Shown here: positions 25,215 through 33,780 of the stretch, piece after piece
How the letters are laid out: each line of letters begins with the position of its first letter
Position numbering within the stretch: position 1 is the stretch's first letter
From: Prevotella sp. KH2C16
Lineage (GTDB): Bacteria > Bacteroidota > Bacteroidia > Bacteroidales > Bacteroidaceae
DNA length: 51,837 nucleotides
Assembly (NCBI RefSeq): GCF_900113305.1
Contig: NZ_FOOW01000022.1
Coordinates: 1-51,837, forward strand
Direction of reading: 5' to 3'
The notes under the pieces: model-generated
Told to the model about the DNA's origin: nothing
Database searches by the model: none
The model's input: the letters and a program-made list of their open reading frames with translations, nothing else
Translations under genes and position numbers: made by a program

Positions 25215-27050
25215 TCAACTTGCTATCCCGCTGCCGGTATATAGCTGGTAATACTTGCCCCGCAAGGCAAGAAGTTCGTCATGCGTGCCCTGCTCTATGA
25301 TGCGCCCCCGTTCAAGAACGATAATGCAGTCGGCATTACGCACGGTGGAGAGCCGATGGGCGATGATGAAAGTGGTGCGGCCTTTCATCAGCTGATCCAT
25401 GCCCTGCTGGACGAGCCGCTCCGTGCGCGTGTCGATGGAAGAGGTGGCCTCGTCGAGAATCAAAACGGGCGGATCGGCAATGGCCGCGCGCGCAATGGCC
25501 AGCAACTGACGCTCCCCTTGGCTGAGATTGCCTCCGTCGCCGCTCAAGACCGTGTGATATCCGTCGCTCAAACGACGGATAAAGGCATCTGCACCGACGA
25601 GTTTTGCCGCCCTCACGCAGTCGTGGTCGTTGGCGTCAAGCCTGCCGAAGCGGATGTTGTCAAGCACCGACCCCGTGAAGAGACGAGTCTCCTGCAGCAC
25701 GATGCCCAGACTCCGGCGGAGGCTCTTCTTGTTGAGTTCATAGATGTTGACACCGTCGTAGAGTATCGTTCCGTCCTGTATGTCATAGAAACGGTTGATG
25801 AGATTGGTGAGGGTTGTCTTCCCTGCCCCCGTTCCTCCCACGAAGGCTATCTTCTTGCCGGGCATGGCCTTAATGTTGATATCGAAGAGAACCTGCCTGT
25901 CCGGCACATAGGAGAAGTCTACATCGCGGAACTCCACGCCGCCCAGCGGACTGTCCAGCGTCAGCGCCCCGCCCTCGTCCTCGGGCTGCTCGTCGAGCAT
26001 CTCGAAGATGCGCTCGGCTCCCACGCTGGCGTTGAGTATGCTGTTAATCTCCTGCGAGATGGAGGAGACAGGACGGGAAAAGTTCTTGTTGAGCGTGAGA
26101 AACGCAACGAGGGTTCCCAACGACAGCGGAGCCAGCTGCGAGGTGGAAGGCGTGAGTGCCCATGCGGCACCCACGACGGCGATGAGCACATAGCCCAGGT
26201 TGCCCAGGTTGCCGTTGACCGGCATCACGATATTGGCAATCTTGTTGGCGTTATAGGCACTGCTACGCAGCTCTTCATTGATTTTCCCGAAGTCGCTGAC
26301 GGCCTGCGCCTCGTGGTTGAACACCTTGACCACCTTCTGCCCGGTCATCATTTCCTCGATGAAGCCGTTCACCCTGCCGATGTTCACCTGCTGCTCCCTG
26401 AAATGACTACGCGAGAGACGGCCCAGCTTCATGGTAGCCAACGCCATGACAACCGACATGATGACGGCCACGATGGTGAGCGGAACGCTCAAGACAACCA
26501 TGGAGGCAAAGGTGATTGTGAGGGTGATGAGGGAACTGAGGAGGCTCGGCAGGCTCTGGCCAATCAGCTGGCGGAGCGTGTCGACATCATTCGTGAAGTG
26601 CGACATGACATCGCCGTGGGCGTGGGTGTCGAAAAAGCCGACCGGCAATGACTGCATGTGGGAAAACAAATCCTTGCGCAGACGCAGCATCGTGCCCTGC
26701 GACACATGAATCATCATGCGGTTGTAAGCGTAGGAACAGACGACACCGACAAACAGGACGACAGCCAGCCCGAAGAGCGCCTGCGCCAGCGAACCATACT
26801 CAGGGTTGTCCATGCGGGTGAGCGGAACGATATAGTCGTCGAACAGCGTCTTCGTAAACAAGGAGGAAACCAAGGTGGCCGCACTCGAAACGACGATGCA
26901 GGCCACGACGACAAGCAGCGAGAAGCGATAGTGGCCAAAGACATACCTGCCGACGCGCCAAAGCGTGGCCTTGCGGCTCGCCGTGCTTTCACGCCGGTCA
27001 AACCCATCCACGCGGTGCCTGCCCATTCCCATTCCGTACATGCCCGTCAT
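25215..27050 (-). CDS. ABC exporter subunit, permease fused to ATPase (canonical ATP site)
   Basis: 611 residues from the ATG at 27050, whose last two bases plus one overlap the stop of the partner gene (ATGA), so the two are translationally coupled. About six membrane helices fill residues 40-320, followed by an ATPase domain: Walker A GGTGAGKTT, signature LSQGERQ, Walker B ILDEATSS with the catalytic Glu, and a switch His in IIAHRLS. This is the type IV exporter fold used for lipids, drugs or peptides. The partner subunit has Asp where this one has Glu, as in asymmetric heterodimers such as TM287/288. The substrate cannot be told. The longer frame from a TTG at 27065 is unlikely. Confidence 0.93.
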   Translation of the reverse strand: MTGMYGMGMGRHRVDGFDRRESTASRKATLWRVGRYVFGHYRFSLLVVVACIVVSSAATLVSSLFTKTLFDDYIVPLTRMDNPEYGSLAQALFGLAVVLFVGVVCSYAYNRMMIHVSQGTMLRLRKDLFSHMQSLPVGFFDTHAHGDVMSHFTNDVDTLRQLIGQSLPSLLSSLITLTITFASMVVLSVPLTIVAVIMSVVMALATMKLGRLSRSHFREQQVNIGRVNGFIEEMMTGQKVVKVFNHEAQAVSDFGKINEELRSSAYNANKIANIVMPVNGNLGNLGYVLIAVVGAAWALTPSTSQLAPLSLGTLVAFLTLNKNFSRPVSSISQEINSILNASVGAERIFEMLDEQPEDEGGALTLDSPLGGVEFRDVDFSYVPDRQVLFDINIKAMPGKKIAFVGGTGAGKTTLTNLINRFYDIQDGTILYDGVNIYELNKKSLRRSLGIVLQETRLFTGSVLDNIRFGRLDANDHDCVRAAKLVGADAFIRRLSDGYHTVLSGDGGNLSQGERQLLAIARAAIADPPVLILDEATSSIDTRTERLVQQGMDQLMKGRTTFIIAHRLSTVRNADCIIVLERGRIIEQGTHDELLALRGKYYQLYTGSGIAS

Positions 27051-28798
27051 TTCCAGTCCTCCCAATTATCAAAGTCGCCATCGTCGTCTGTCTGTATATC
27101 GAATATCTCGCGATAGAGCTGATTAGTCTCCAAAAGGCGGCGGTGGGTGTCGAAGCCCGTAATCCGACCGTGGTCCATCACCATGATGCGGTCGCACTCC
27201 TGCACGCTGGAGACGCGCTGAGCAATGATGAACTTGGTAACCTCGGGCATCTCCTCGCGAAAAGCCTTCTGAATCCTCGCGTCGGTGGCCGTATCGCACG
27301 CACTCGTAGAGTCGTCGAGAATCAAGATGCTGGGATTCCGGAGAAGGGCGCGGGCAATGCAAAGACGCTGCCGCTGTCCGCCTGAGACATTCACACCGCC
27401 CTGTTCGATACGGGTATCGTAGCCCTCGGGCATCCTCTCGATGAACTCATCGGCACAGGCCAGGCGGCAGGCACGACGGCAGTCCTCAAGCGTCGCGGCG
27501 GGATTCCCCCACCTCAGGTTATCGAGAATGGTGCCGGAAAAGAGGACATTTTGCTGCAACACGACAGCCACTGCATCGCGCAGCGTCTTCAAATCATAGG
27601 TGCGCACATCGCGTCCACCGACCAGCACGCCGCCCTGTGTAACATCGTAAAGGCGGTCGATGAGGCTGACGAGGGTGGACTTTCCAGATCCCGTCCCGCC
27701 GATAATACCGATGGTCTCGCCGGCCCTGACCCTGAAATTGATGTCCTGAAGTACATATTCGCCCGAGCCGTCGTGGTAGGAGAAGTCGACGCGGAAGAAC
27801 TCCACATCGCCTCCGGGTCTTCTGGCAATGGCAGCAGGAGGGTTGACGATGTCAGGACGCTCGTCGATTACCTCTGCCACACGGCGGCCGCTGGCCTCGC
27901 TCATGGTAAGCATCACGAAGATATGGGAGAGCATCATGAGCGACATCAGGATAGACATGACATAGGTGAAAAGGGAGGTCAGCTCGCCCATCGTGAGCGA
28001 TCCGCCTACGACAAAATGGGCCCCGAACCAGGAAAGGGCGATGATACAGCCATAGACCACCATGTTCATGACAGGACTCATCAACGCCATATTGGCCTCA
28101 GCCCTGACAAAGAGCCGATAAAGTCCCTGCGCGGCCTTACTGAACTTGAGAACCTCATAGTCCTCGCGGACGAAGGCCTTGATCAGCCGGATAGCCGAGA
28201 TATTCTCCTGAACGCTGTTGTTCAGCACATCGTATTGCTGGAACACCTGCCCGAACAGCCTGCCTACACGCGACACGATGCAACCTAACGCCATGGCAAG
28301 GACGACAAGTGCCACGAGGAAAATCAGGCTCATGCCAGGATTGATGACCAGACACATGATGACGCTCAACACCAGACGGAAGGGAGCTCGCACCGAAACG
28401 CGCAGTATCTGCTGGAAAGCATTCTGCAAATTGCTGACATCGGTGGTCATGCGGGTAACGAGCCCCGAGGTGGAGAACCTGTCAATGTTGGAGAAGGCGA
28501 AAGTTTGTATGTTTCGATACATGGCGTCGCGCAGGTTGCAGGCAAAGCCGGAGGAGGCGTAGGCGGCATAGCGGCCGGCCAGGATGCCGAAGAGCAGACT
28601 GAGGAAAGCCATCCCGATCATCATGATACCATAAAGATAGACATTCCGCATGTCGCCGGCATTGATTCCGCGGTCGATGAGCCACGCCGTAACATACGGT
28701 ATCAGGACATCCATCACGACCTCCAGGGCCGTGAAGAGCGGAGTGAGCAACGAGGCCGTCCGGTATTGTCCCACTTGGCGTATTAAGGTTCGCAGCAT
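27047..28798 (-). CDS. ABC exporter subunit, permease fused to ATPase (degenerate ATP site)
   Basis: 583 residues. Six membrane helices in residues 15-310, then the ATPase: Walker A GGTGSGKST, signature VSGGQRQ, Walker B ILILDDSTSA. The residue after the Walker B Asp, normally the catalytic Glu, is Asp, and the switch His position reads IIAQRVS (Gln). Both changes mark the degenerate half of a heterodimeric exporter, so this protein should pair with the next gene's product. It lies 58 bases after pyrD on the same strand and may belong to that transcript, although no functional link is known. Confidence 0.93.
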   Translation of the reverse strand: MLRTLIRQVGQYRTASLLTPLFTALEVVMDVLIPYVTAWLIDRGINAGDMRNVYLYGIMMIGMAFLSLLFGILAGRYAAYASSGFACNLRDAMYRNIQTFAFSNIDRFSTSGLVTRMTTDVSNLQNAFQQILRVSVRAPFRLVLSVIMCLVINPGMSLIFLVALVVLAMALGCIVSRVGRLFGQVFQQYDVLNNSVQENISAIRLIKAFVREDYEVLKFSKAAQGLYRLFVRAEANMALMSPVMNMVVYGCIIALSWFGAHFVVGGSLTMGELTSLFTYVMSILMSLMMLSHIFVMLTMSEASGRRVAEVIDERPDIVNPPAAIARRPGGDVEFFRVDFSYHDGSGEYVLQDINFRVRAGETIGIIGGTGSGKSTLVSLIDRLYDVTQGGVLVGGRDVRTYDLKTLRDAVAVVLQQNVLFSGTILDNLRWGNPAATLEDCRRACRLACADEFIERMPEGYDTRIEQGGVNVSGGQRQRLCIARALLRNPSILILDDSTSACDTATDARIQKAFREEMPEVTKFIIAQRVSSVQECDRIMVMDHGRITGFDTHRRLLETNQLYREIFDIQTDDDGDFDNWEDWK

Positions 28799-28856
28799 AT
28801 TTTATATATAGAAAAGGTGTGGGCTTCAGGCCATCAACGACGGAAGCCACAGTCCG

Positions 28857-29765
28857 CTAATCCAAACATCCTATGATTTCCCGGACAGAGTGGCAGCCAT
28901 GCGCCTCAAGCCATGCACCGAGCCCGTCTATAACCTTGATTGTAACGGCAGGATCGAGGAAATTGGCCGTCCCGATCTCGATGGCGGTGGCTCCTGCCAT
29001 AAGGAACTCGACAGCATCCTCGGCCGTGCAGATGCCCCCGAGACCAATGACAGGAATCTTGACGGCCTGCGCCACCTGATAGACCATGCGGAGAGCCACA
29101 GGCTTCACGGCTGGCCCGCTCAGTCCGCCGGTTTTGATGCTCAGCACGGGCTTACGCCTCTCAATGTCTATCGACATGCCCATCAGCGTGTTGATAAGCG
29201 ACACGCTGTCGGCACCCTCGGCTTCACAGGCCTTAGCAATCTCTGCAATATCCGTAACATTAGGCGAGAGCTTCACGATAAGGGTCTTGCGATAGCGAGT
29301 CCTGACAGCCCTGACCACTGACGACGCTCCCTCCGGAGTAACGCCGAAGGCCATACCGCCCTGGCGTACATTCGGGCAGGAAATGTTCAGTTCGATGGCA
29401 GGAATCTTGTCAAGCTCCCCAATGCGGGCGGCACACTCGGCATAGTCTTCTGGCGAGTTTCCGCTCACATTCACAATCATGTGCGTGCCGATATTCTTAA
29501 TCTGGGGATAGATCTGCGTGCAGAAATAGTCCACTCCCCTGTTCTGAAGTCCCACGCAGTTCAGCATTCCCGAGGCGGTTTCTGCCATGCGGGGATAGTC
29601 GTTGCCCTCACGCGCATGCAGCGTAGTACCTTTTACGATGATGCCTCCCAACGCGTCCAAAGGCACGAAGTCGGCAAACTCCAGGCCATAGCCAAAAGTA
29701 CCCGAGGCTGTCAGCACAGGATTCTTCAGCTCCAAATCATTTATCTTTACATGTAAGTCTACCAT
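28857..29765 (-). CDS. pyrD: Dihydroorotate dehydrogenase, class 1B catalytic subunit
   Basis: 302 residues, cytoplasmic. It oxidises dihydroorotate to orotate in pyrimidine synthesis, passing electrons through FMN to PyrK and NAD+. Signatures: [13 protein letters not shown] at the start, NCVGLQNRG, the active-site Cys in [44 protein letters not shown] and [29 protein letters not shown] (family FMN-phosphate region, in two parts here). A Cys rather than Ser base and the adjoining pyrK define class 1B. The start overlaps the end of pyrK by seven bases, indicating coupled translation. Confidence 0.96.
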   Translation of the reverse strand: MVDLHVKINDLELKNPVLTASGTFGYGLEFADFVPLDALGGIIVKGTTLHAREGNDYPRMAETASGMLNCVGLQNRGVDYFCTQIYPQIKNIGTHMIVNVSGNSPEDYAECAARIGELDKIPAIELNISCPNVRQGGMAFGVTPEGASSVVRAVRTRYRKTLIVKLSPNVTDIAEIAKACEAEGADSVSLINTLMGMSIDIERRKPVLSIKTGGLSGPAVKPVALRMVYQVAQAVKIPVIGLGGICTAEDAVEFLMAGATAIEIGTANFLDPAVTIKVIDGLGAWLEAHGCHSVREIIGCLD

Positions 29766-30529
29766 AGCAACCTCCGAATATTAAACACCGGCCCCTCCTT
29801 GCATACGCAGAGATTTCCCTCCGTGGTCTTCTCTACGCAACACAGGCAGGCACCCAGACCGCAAGCCATCATGTTCTCCAGCGAGGCTTCACATTCGATG
29901 CCCGACTGCCGGGCATACCCTGCCACGGCAAGCATCATCGGCTTAGGGCCGCAAGTGGCAATCCTGTCGAACCGCCGAGAGTCAAGCACGGAGTGATTGG
30001 TTACAAACCCTTTCTCACCCAAAGAACCGTCCTCCGTGGTAACACATACCTCACCATACTTGGCGAAGTAGTCCAACTCCAGTAAATCCCTGGCAGAACG
30101 GGCACCCAGAAGAAAGGTGGGACAGGCTCCGAGGTCCCGGATTTTCTTCCCGAAATAGAGCAGAGGGGCTACACCGACCCCTCCGCCGACGAGCAAAAGG
30201 CGCTCGCCGGGGGTCGCGGGCATCGTAAATCCGTTGCCTAACGGCAGCACGCAGTTCAGCATGTCGCCGACTTTCAGCCGAGCCATGCGGCGTGTTCCCT
30301 CACCAATAGCCGCCACCAAGAGCCACAATTCGTTGCGCGCCTCATCGAAAAAGTTAATGGAAATAGGTCGACGGAGGAAGGTCTGAGGAGAGTCATCAAC
30401 CCTGACCTCAACAAACTGACCCGGCATCATTGCCGGCAAAGGGGTGCTGTCGGTAAGCTTCAAAAGAACATATTTCTCATTTAAATGCTCAACGCCAACA
30501 ACCCTCAAGTCAATACACGATTTCTTCAT
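29759..30529 (-). CDS. pyrK: Dihydroorotate dehydrogenase electron transfer subunit PyrK
   Basis: 256 residues from the ATG at 30529; a TTG 27 codons upstream would overlap the HTH gene and the promoter. A ferredoxin-reductase-like protein that carries FAD and one [2Fe-2S] cluster and passes electrons from PyrD to NAD+. FAD binding: [15 protein letters not shown] binding: [20 protein letters not shown]. Cluster: [10 protein letters not shown] plus two more Cys in [10 protein letters not shown]. It is read first, and overlaps pyrD by seven bases. Its own -7 element (TACCTTTG, 30564-30557) lies 27 bases upstream. Confidence 0.96.
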   Translation of the reverse strand: MKKSCIDLRVVGVEHLNEKYVLLKLTDSTPLPAMMPGQFVEVRVDDSPQTFLRRPISINFFDEARNELWLLVAAIGEGTRRMARLKVGDMLNCVLPLGNGFTMPATPGERLLLVGGGVGVAPLLYFGKKIRDLGACPTFLLGARSARDLLELDYFAKYGEVCVTTEDGSLGEKGFVTNHSVLDSRRFDRIATCGPKPMMLAVAGYARQSGIECEASLENMMACGLGACLCCVEKTTEGNLCVCKEGPVFNIRRLLW

Positions 30530-30556
30530 ATATTCGTTTTGCAAGGATTTATATTG

Positions 30557-30564
30557 CAAAGGTA
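30557..30564 (-). promoter_or_regulatory. -7 element of the pyrK-pyrD unit
   Basis: TACCTTTG on the minus strand, a perfect TAnnTTTG match in the 53-base gap behind the HTH gene. The -33 region falls inside the end of that gene and is weak. Confidence 0.45.
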
Positions 30565-30582
30565 ACGAATATTTCGGAGAAT

Positions 30583-31014
30583 CTACTTCTTGGGAACAAA
30601 AGATTCCCAAGTCTGGTCGTCAAAGAAAATCCTGATTTCGGTTATCTTTCGCTGTGGTTTGTCAACTATTTTCACTATCTCCTTGGGAATGTTTTTCTGC
30701 CCGGAATCCATCGATGGGGTGGCAGAGGACACCCCGAAGTCGAGAACGGGCTCAAGGGGAGAAGCTCCTCCCGCTGGGTTCTCACCTGAGGATGAGTTTT
30801 CTTCACCTTGATACATAGAGCCTGCCCCAAACATCAACCAGTCTGTTGACACCCCGGGGAGCTTGCTCTTCACTGCCTCCACAATATTTAATGTCGGCTT
30901 CGTCCGACCATTAAAGATGCTGCTCAGTGTTGCCGGGGCAATGCCGAGAAAATTAGCAAAAGTCTGTTGAGTCATGTGCTGACTCTTCATAAGTTCTAAA
31001 ATTCTATCCTTCAT
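30583..31014 (-). CDS. Helix-turn-helix (XRE-type) transcriptional regulator
   Basis: 143 residues. The first 60 form a Cro/CI-type DNA-binding domain: MTQQTFANFLGIAPATLSSI is the helix-turn-helix and FNGRTKPTLNIVEAVKSKLP completes it, with STDWLMFGAGSMY following as in many Bacteroidales regulators. The middle is Ser/Gly/Pro-rich linker and the end (RKITEIRIFFDDQTWESFV) is a short beta-like tail. It may regulate the pyrimidine and transporter genes downstream, but nothing in the sequence proves this. It is the first gene after a 780-base AT-rich gap. Confidence 0.88.
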   Translation of the reverse strand: MKDRILELMKSQHMTQQTFANFLGIAPATLSSIFNGRTKPTLNIVEAVKSKLPGVSTDWLMFGAGSMYQGEENSSSGENPAGGASPLEPVLDFGVSSATPSMDSGQKNIPKEIVKIVDKPQRKITEIRIFFDDQTWESFVPKK

Positions 31015-31067
31015 TTTCCTAAACCTGCTATAAAAATAGGCCCAAAAGCCGACTTTTCCTTAACTTT

Positions 31068-31075
31068 ACAAAGAT
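31068..31075 (-). promoter_or_regulatory. -7 element of the HTH regulator gene
   Basis: TATCTTTG on the minus strand, preceded after 20 bases by GTTG as a partial -33. The leader would be about 47 bases. Confidence 0.5.
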
Positions 31076-31410
31076 AAACCATTTTTTTGAGACGGACAAC
31101 AAAATTACAAATTATTTGATATTCTAAATGTTTGATTTATAAATCAACAACTTTGAACTTTTAAATTTCAAACCTGTATGTATCTGGTTTGGATATACAA
31201 AGTTGAATTTAAGCAAAGAATCCTTTACAAAGAAGAGGAGGAAAGGATTCAAGTAAGTATATTGGCTATAAATCAATTACTTATAGAAAAGTTACTCATA
31301 TCTGCTGGGAATATTCATTTTTACCCATTCCGCATTCTCTAATAACTGCATATTTTTGCATGATTTTTCGTTAAACAAGTGGTTATCATTAACTTAATAA
31401 TTGAATAGAA

Positions 31411-31453
31411 AAACTGGATATTCTTGTAATTAAACTATTCAAACTGGATATTC
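31411..31453. repeat. 13-bp direct repeat AAACTGGATATTC, 30 bp apart
   Basis: Exact copies at 31411-31423 and 31441-31453 in the AT-rich gap. There are two copies only, so this is not a CRISPR array. Possibly a protein-binding site; function unknown. Confidence 0.7.
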
Positions 31454-31793
31454 GGATTACTAAATACAAATTGAACAACTATAAATTTAGCAACTGACAC
31501 AAACGATTACTATATTTGTTGTTAATATCGGCACCTAATGTTTTATGTTTACGAACGCAAAATGCACAAAGGGGAATGCCAAAGAATGTTAATTCTAAAT
31601 TTCCTCCTTGCCAGATAGAAGCTTTCTGGAAATTTTGGCGAGTTTCAGGATCACTCCTCAAGTAGATGGGGAAACGGCCCTAATTTTAAGGGTGAAAACG
31701 GCTTAACTCCCTTAAAAACAAAGGGGTTAAGGTTAAAAAAGAGGCTATGGAAAGTTGCAATTCTAGCTCAAAATAGAGTGAAAAACGGCATTT

Positions 31794-32822
31794 TTAGTGC
31801 AAAATGAAGAAAATTAGCTCCTTCATTAGGTCTCCGGGAGGAGTATTTGGGTTATCCAAGCCCTTACTTTTGGCATCAATCTCCCTAAACTTATTAATAA
31901 TCTGCATGGTCTTCATGCCGGAATAATTTCTCATGCCGGTCATGTAATCAGTGGCCGCCCACCCCGATCGCAAATCCAGAAACTGGGCAACAGAATCCCG
32001 GCTGGTTTTCTGTGGGGCATAGTAAGCTATCATCAGGTTTTGGAAATAATTGAAGAGCAGAGGCAGGAATGCATACAGGGATCCTGCTTTTGGATTTTTG
32101 TCAAAGTATTTGATTATCTGATTTGCCTTGTAGATATTTCTGTTTACGATGGCGTTTCGCAGTTCAAACGGATTGAATTCCTTGCTTACTCCGATTTGCT
32201 TCTCCACGATGTCCGGGGTAACTCGCTTGTCCGCCGGCAGAGAAATCAAGACTTTGTCGAGTTCGGAAATCAACCTGCTTAAATCTGTGCCTATATGATC
32301 AGCAACCATGAATGCCGCTTTCTGGTCGATGGAGGCTCCGTGCTGCTTCAGATAGTCTTCCACAAATCGGGGAAGATCGGCCTCGCGCATCTTGTTGCTT
32401 TCGAACACCACCCCCACGGAAGCGGCCTTCGGAACCAACTTTTTGCGCTTGTCGATGCTGCCATTCTTATGGCAAAGGACGAGAATTGTCGACGGAACGG
32501 GGTTGTCGAGATACTTTTCAAGAGGCTCCGTTGCCTTCAGATTCTGGGATTCCTTCACGATAATCACGCGATATTGAGCCATCATGGGATAGCCCTTGGC
32601 AAGGTCTACCAGTTGTGAAGACGACACATCCGCTCCGAAAAGAATGCTCTGGTTGAAGTCGCGCTCTTCCGGCGGGAGTACATGCTCTGCTATATAGTCC
32701 GAAATCTTGTCGATATAATACGACTCCTCGCCCATTAATATATAAATAGGAGAGAATTTGCGGGCCTTCAGGTCCCTCATGACGGAGTCATATGTAGCCG
32801 CTGTGCTCTTTCTTTCAGCCAT
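31794..32822 (-). CDS. holA: DNA polymerase III subunit delta
   Basis: 342 residues. The clamp-loader subunit that opens the beta clamp. It begins in family style (KFSPIYILMGEESYYIDKISDYIAEHV, seen at residues 22-48), then GADVSSSQLVDLAKGYPMMAQYRVIIVKESQNL, a P-loop-like fold without Walker residues, and ends in the collar domain (NYFQNLMIAYY, AATDYMTGMRNYSG). The length is right for a Bacteroidetes HolA. It is divergent from the PD-(D/E)XK gene, with a 58-base gap that must hold both promoters. Confidence 0.93.
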   Translation of the reverse strand: MAERKSTAATYDSVMRDLKARKFSPIYILMGEESYYIDKISDYIAEHVLPPEERDFNQSILFGADVSSSQLVDLAKGYPMMAQYRVIIVKESQNLKATEPLEKYLDNPVPSTILVLCHKNGSIDKRKKLVPKAASVGVVFESNKMREADLPRFVEDYLKQHGASIDQKAAFMVADHIGTDLSRLISELDKVLISLPADKRVTPDIVEKQIGVSKEFNPFELRNAIVNRNIYKANQIIKYFDKNPKAGSLYAFLPLLFNYFQNLMIAYYAPQKTSRDSVAQFLDLRSGWAATDYMTGMRNYSGMKTMQIINKFREIDAKSKGLDNPNTPPGDLMKELIFFILH

Positions 32823-32848
32823 TATCGCAGATTATCGATTATTTTTCC

Positions 32849-32856
32849 TACCTTTG
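32849..32856 (+). promoter_or_regulatory. -7 element of the 32881 gene
   Basis: TACCTTTG, a perfect match 24 bases before the ATG. It faces the holA -7 element across 11 bases. Confidence 0.5.
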
Positions 32857-32867
32857 TAAGGTATATG

Positions 32868-32875
32868 CAAAGATA
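32868..32875 (-). promoter_or_regulatory. -7 element of holA
   Basis: TATCTTTG on the minus strand, a perfect match. Transcription would start near 32862, the same place as the divergent transcript, leaving a 40-base leader for holA. Confidence 0.5.
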
Positions 32876-32880
32876 ATAAA

Positions 32881-33342
32881 ATGATTCGATTAAACCTACC
32901 TGATTTCCAAATAAAATTATCGGGCACGGCGGAAAAACCCGCCGTCTGGGATATCCTGCGCCGAAGATATGTCGCGCTGACCCCCGAGGAATGGGTAAGG
33001 CAGCACTTCGTCCACTACCTCATCGAGCACCGGGGCTACCCTGCTTCCCTACTCGCAAACGAGGTAAATCTACAGGTCGACAACGGCAAGAAGCTCCGCG
33101 CCGACACCGTGCTCTATGACACCGGGCTCCACCCCCGCATGATCATAGAATATAAAGCTCCCGACATTCCGCTCACACAGAAGGTGTTCGACCAAGCCAG
33201 CATATACAACCTGTTGCTGCATGTAGATTATCTCGTGGTAAGCAACGGCATGCAGAGCTACTGCTGCAAGATGGACTATGACCGTCAAGAATATTTATAT
33301 TTAGAAGAAATTCCAAACTACCAAAATATACAACAACCATGA
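32881..33342 (+). CDS. HsdR N-terminal-like PD-(D/E)XK protein
   Basis: 153 residues, no signal peptide. It resembles the small stand-alone proteins built on the N-terminal nuclease domain of type I restriction enzymes (HSDR_N). WVRQHFVHYLIEHRGYP precedes the nuclease core, in which RADTVLYD supplies the Asp and MIIEYKAPD the Glu-x-Lys. It ends without helicase or specificity partners, so it is not a restriction system. Such orphans are widespread in Bacteroidetes and uncharacterised. Its stop overlaps the start of the MazG-like gene by ATGA (33339-33342), a hint of a joint role in nucleic acid or nucleotide housekeeping. Confidence 0.82.
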   Translation: MIRLNLPDFQIKLSGTAEKPAVWDILRRRYVALTPEEWVRQHFVHYLIEHRGYPASLLANEVNLQVDNGKKLRADTVLYDTGLHPRMIIEYKAPDIPLTQKVFDQASIYNLLLHVDYLVVSNGMQSYCCKMDYDRQEYLYLEEIPNYQNIQQP

Positions 33343-33665
33343 CATTCAACGAATATCAGGAAGCTGCCGGCAAGACTGCCATCTATCCCCGGAAGCTGAG
33401 CATCGTCTATCCGCTCATTGGCCTTGCCGGAGAAACTGGCGAAGTGGCCGAGAAAGTGAAGAAAATCATCCGCGACAACGACGGCATCTTCGACGAGAGC
33501 GAGAAACTCGAGATTGCCAAGGAGCTGGGAGATGTGCTGTGGTATCTCTCCGCCATCGCCGCCGACATGGGCTACCGGCTCGACGACATCGCACGACTCA
33601 ACATCGAAAAAATCCAGTCGCGCCACGAGCGGAGCTTCCTCCACGGCAACGGCGACAATCGTTAA
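33339..33665 (+). CDS. MazG-like nucleotide pyrophosphohydrolase
   Basis: 108 residues, one MazG-type domain. The metal-binding signature is visible: GLAGETGEVAEKVKKII supplies the first E-x3-E pair (near residues 33-37) and AKELGDVLWYLSAIA the E-x2-D pair (near residues 64-67). The family hydrolyses unwanted or noncanonical nucleoside triphosphates to monophosphate and pyrophosphate. It is translationally coupled to the preceding PD-(D/E)XK gene. The substrate is unknown, as is usual for short single-domain members. Confidence 0.88.
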   Translation: MTFNEYQEAAGKTAIYPRKLSIVYPLIGLAGETGEVAEKVKKIIRDNDGIFDESEKLEIAKELGDVLWYLSAIAADMGYRLDDIARLNIEKIQSRHERSFLHGNGDNR

Positions 33666-33703
33666 TCTTCCTTATCGCCTGTCCGGATTTGCGAAAAAAG
33701 CAG

Positions 33704-33711
33704 TAGCTTTG
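33704..33711 (+). promoter_or_regulatory. -7 element before the DnaJ-domain gene
   Basis: TAGCTTTG, a perfect TAnnTTTG match, about 70 bases before the ATG at 33781. The -33 position is weak. Confidence 0.4.
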
Positions 33712-33780
33712 CAGGCAGTTACATTTTACAGACACAACCAGCGAAGGCTTTCCAGGCCCCTCGCATAAAGACATCAAGAC

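Larger units (their letters stand above)
31015..31793. other. AT-rich intergenic region (779 bases)
   Basis: Much richer in A+T than its surroundings and without a recognisable gene; a 60-codon minus frame at 31479-31661 has no family resemblance. Contents: a minus-strand -7 element TATCTTTG (31075-31068) for the HTH gene, a 13-bp direct repeat (31411 and 31441), three AAACGGC motifs near 31675-31790, and a hairpin CTTAACTCCCTT ... AAAGGGGTTAAG (31702-31731) that could end holA transcripts on the minus strand, since TTTT follows shortly after it. Confidence 0.6.

Noticed and set aside
25281..26651. 456-codon plus-strand frame inside the ABC gene
   Set aside because: Antisense shadow of an ABC exporter subunit.
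31411..31453. Minimal CRISPR with 30-bp spacing
   Set aside because: Only two 13-bp copies and a 17-bp gap.
31479..31661. 60-codon minus-strand gene in the AT-rich gap
   Set aside because: No recognisable domain, no promoter and no neighbour support.
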